5,022 nucleotides of DNA from an uncultured bacterium (GTDB taxonomy: Bacteria > Hydrogenedentota > Hydrogenedentia > Hydrogenedentales > JAEUWI01): the NCBI GenBank assembly GCA_937895305.1, contig CALAXS010000238.1, positions 1 through 5,022 of the forward strand, read 5' to 3'. Shown piece by piece: positions 5,000 to 5,022 of this stretch (position 1 is its first letter; every line of letters begins with the position of its first letter). Made by a program: the position numbers and the translations under genes. The notes beneath the pieces were generated by a model. The model ran no database searches. It had not been told where the DNA came from and saw nothing but the letters and a program-made list of their open reading frames with translations.

Positions 5000-5022
5000 A
5001 TCTTTACCTTTTGTTTGCCATC

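Noticed and set aside
5004..5021. Five-codon frame ATGGCAAACAAAAGGTAA (minus strand) as a leader peptide of the VOC gene
   Set aside because: It touches the window edge and may be only the end of an upstream gene. It has no regulatory codon run, so a leader peptide cannot be supported.

Overview
The window looks like chromosomal DNA of a Gram-negative-type bacterium with roughly balanced base composition. It has ordinary bacterial gene density and start signals, and short palindromic repeats sit in every spacer between genes. Nothing fixes the species. The partial first protein resembles, from memory, uncharacterised proteins of Planctomycetes, Verrucomicrobia, Lentisphaerae and Hydrogenedentes-type genomes, but this is a weak hint. 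The repeats are of a kind found in many phyla.

Layout. (1) 3-638, plus strand: C-terminal 211 residues of an unrecognised protein, followed at once by a strong hairpin terminator. (2) 758-1048, minus strand: a small stand-alone GIY-YIG nuclease with a GTG start. Oppositely oriented copies of a dRS3/REP-like hairpin bracket it, and one of them abuts its ribosome binding site. (3) 1336-2064, minus strand: a family 2 glycosyltransferase of the dolichol-phosphate-mannose-synthase-like type. (4) 2065-2418: a spacer between divergent genes, holding two different palindromic repeats. (5) 2419-4350, plus strand: a full-length Uup-type ABC-F ATPase with two intact nucleotide-binding domains and the C-terminal coiled coil. 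(6) 4351-4648: a repeat cluster between convergent genes, with at least five hairpin-forming elements of three or more types. (7) 4649-4999, minus strand: a VOC-fold, bleomycin-resistance-like protein.

The genes do not form one pathway. Each appears to be its own transcription unit, since neighbours are convergent, divergent or separated by repeats. The most interesting aspect is the pairing of the GIY-YIG nuclease with the repeats. There are five close copies and one variant of a repeat with core ATTCCC-N8-GGGAAT, three of them clustered around the nuclease gene. This fits a nuclease/repeat partnership like the Neisseria single-strand nuclease Ssn and its genomic repeat, but the link here is inferred.
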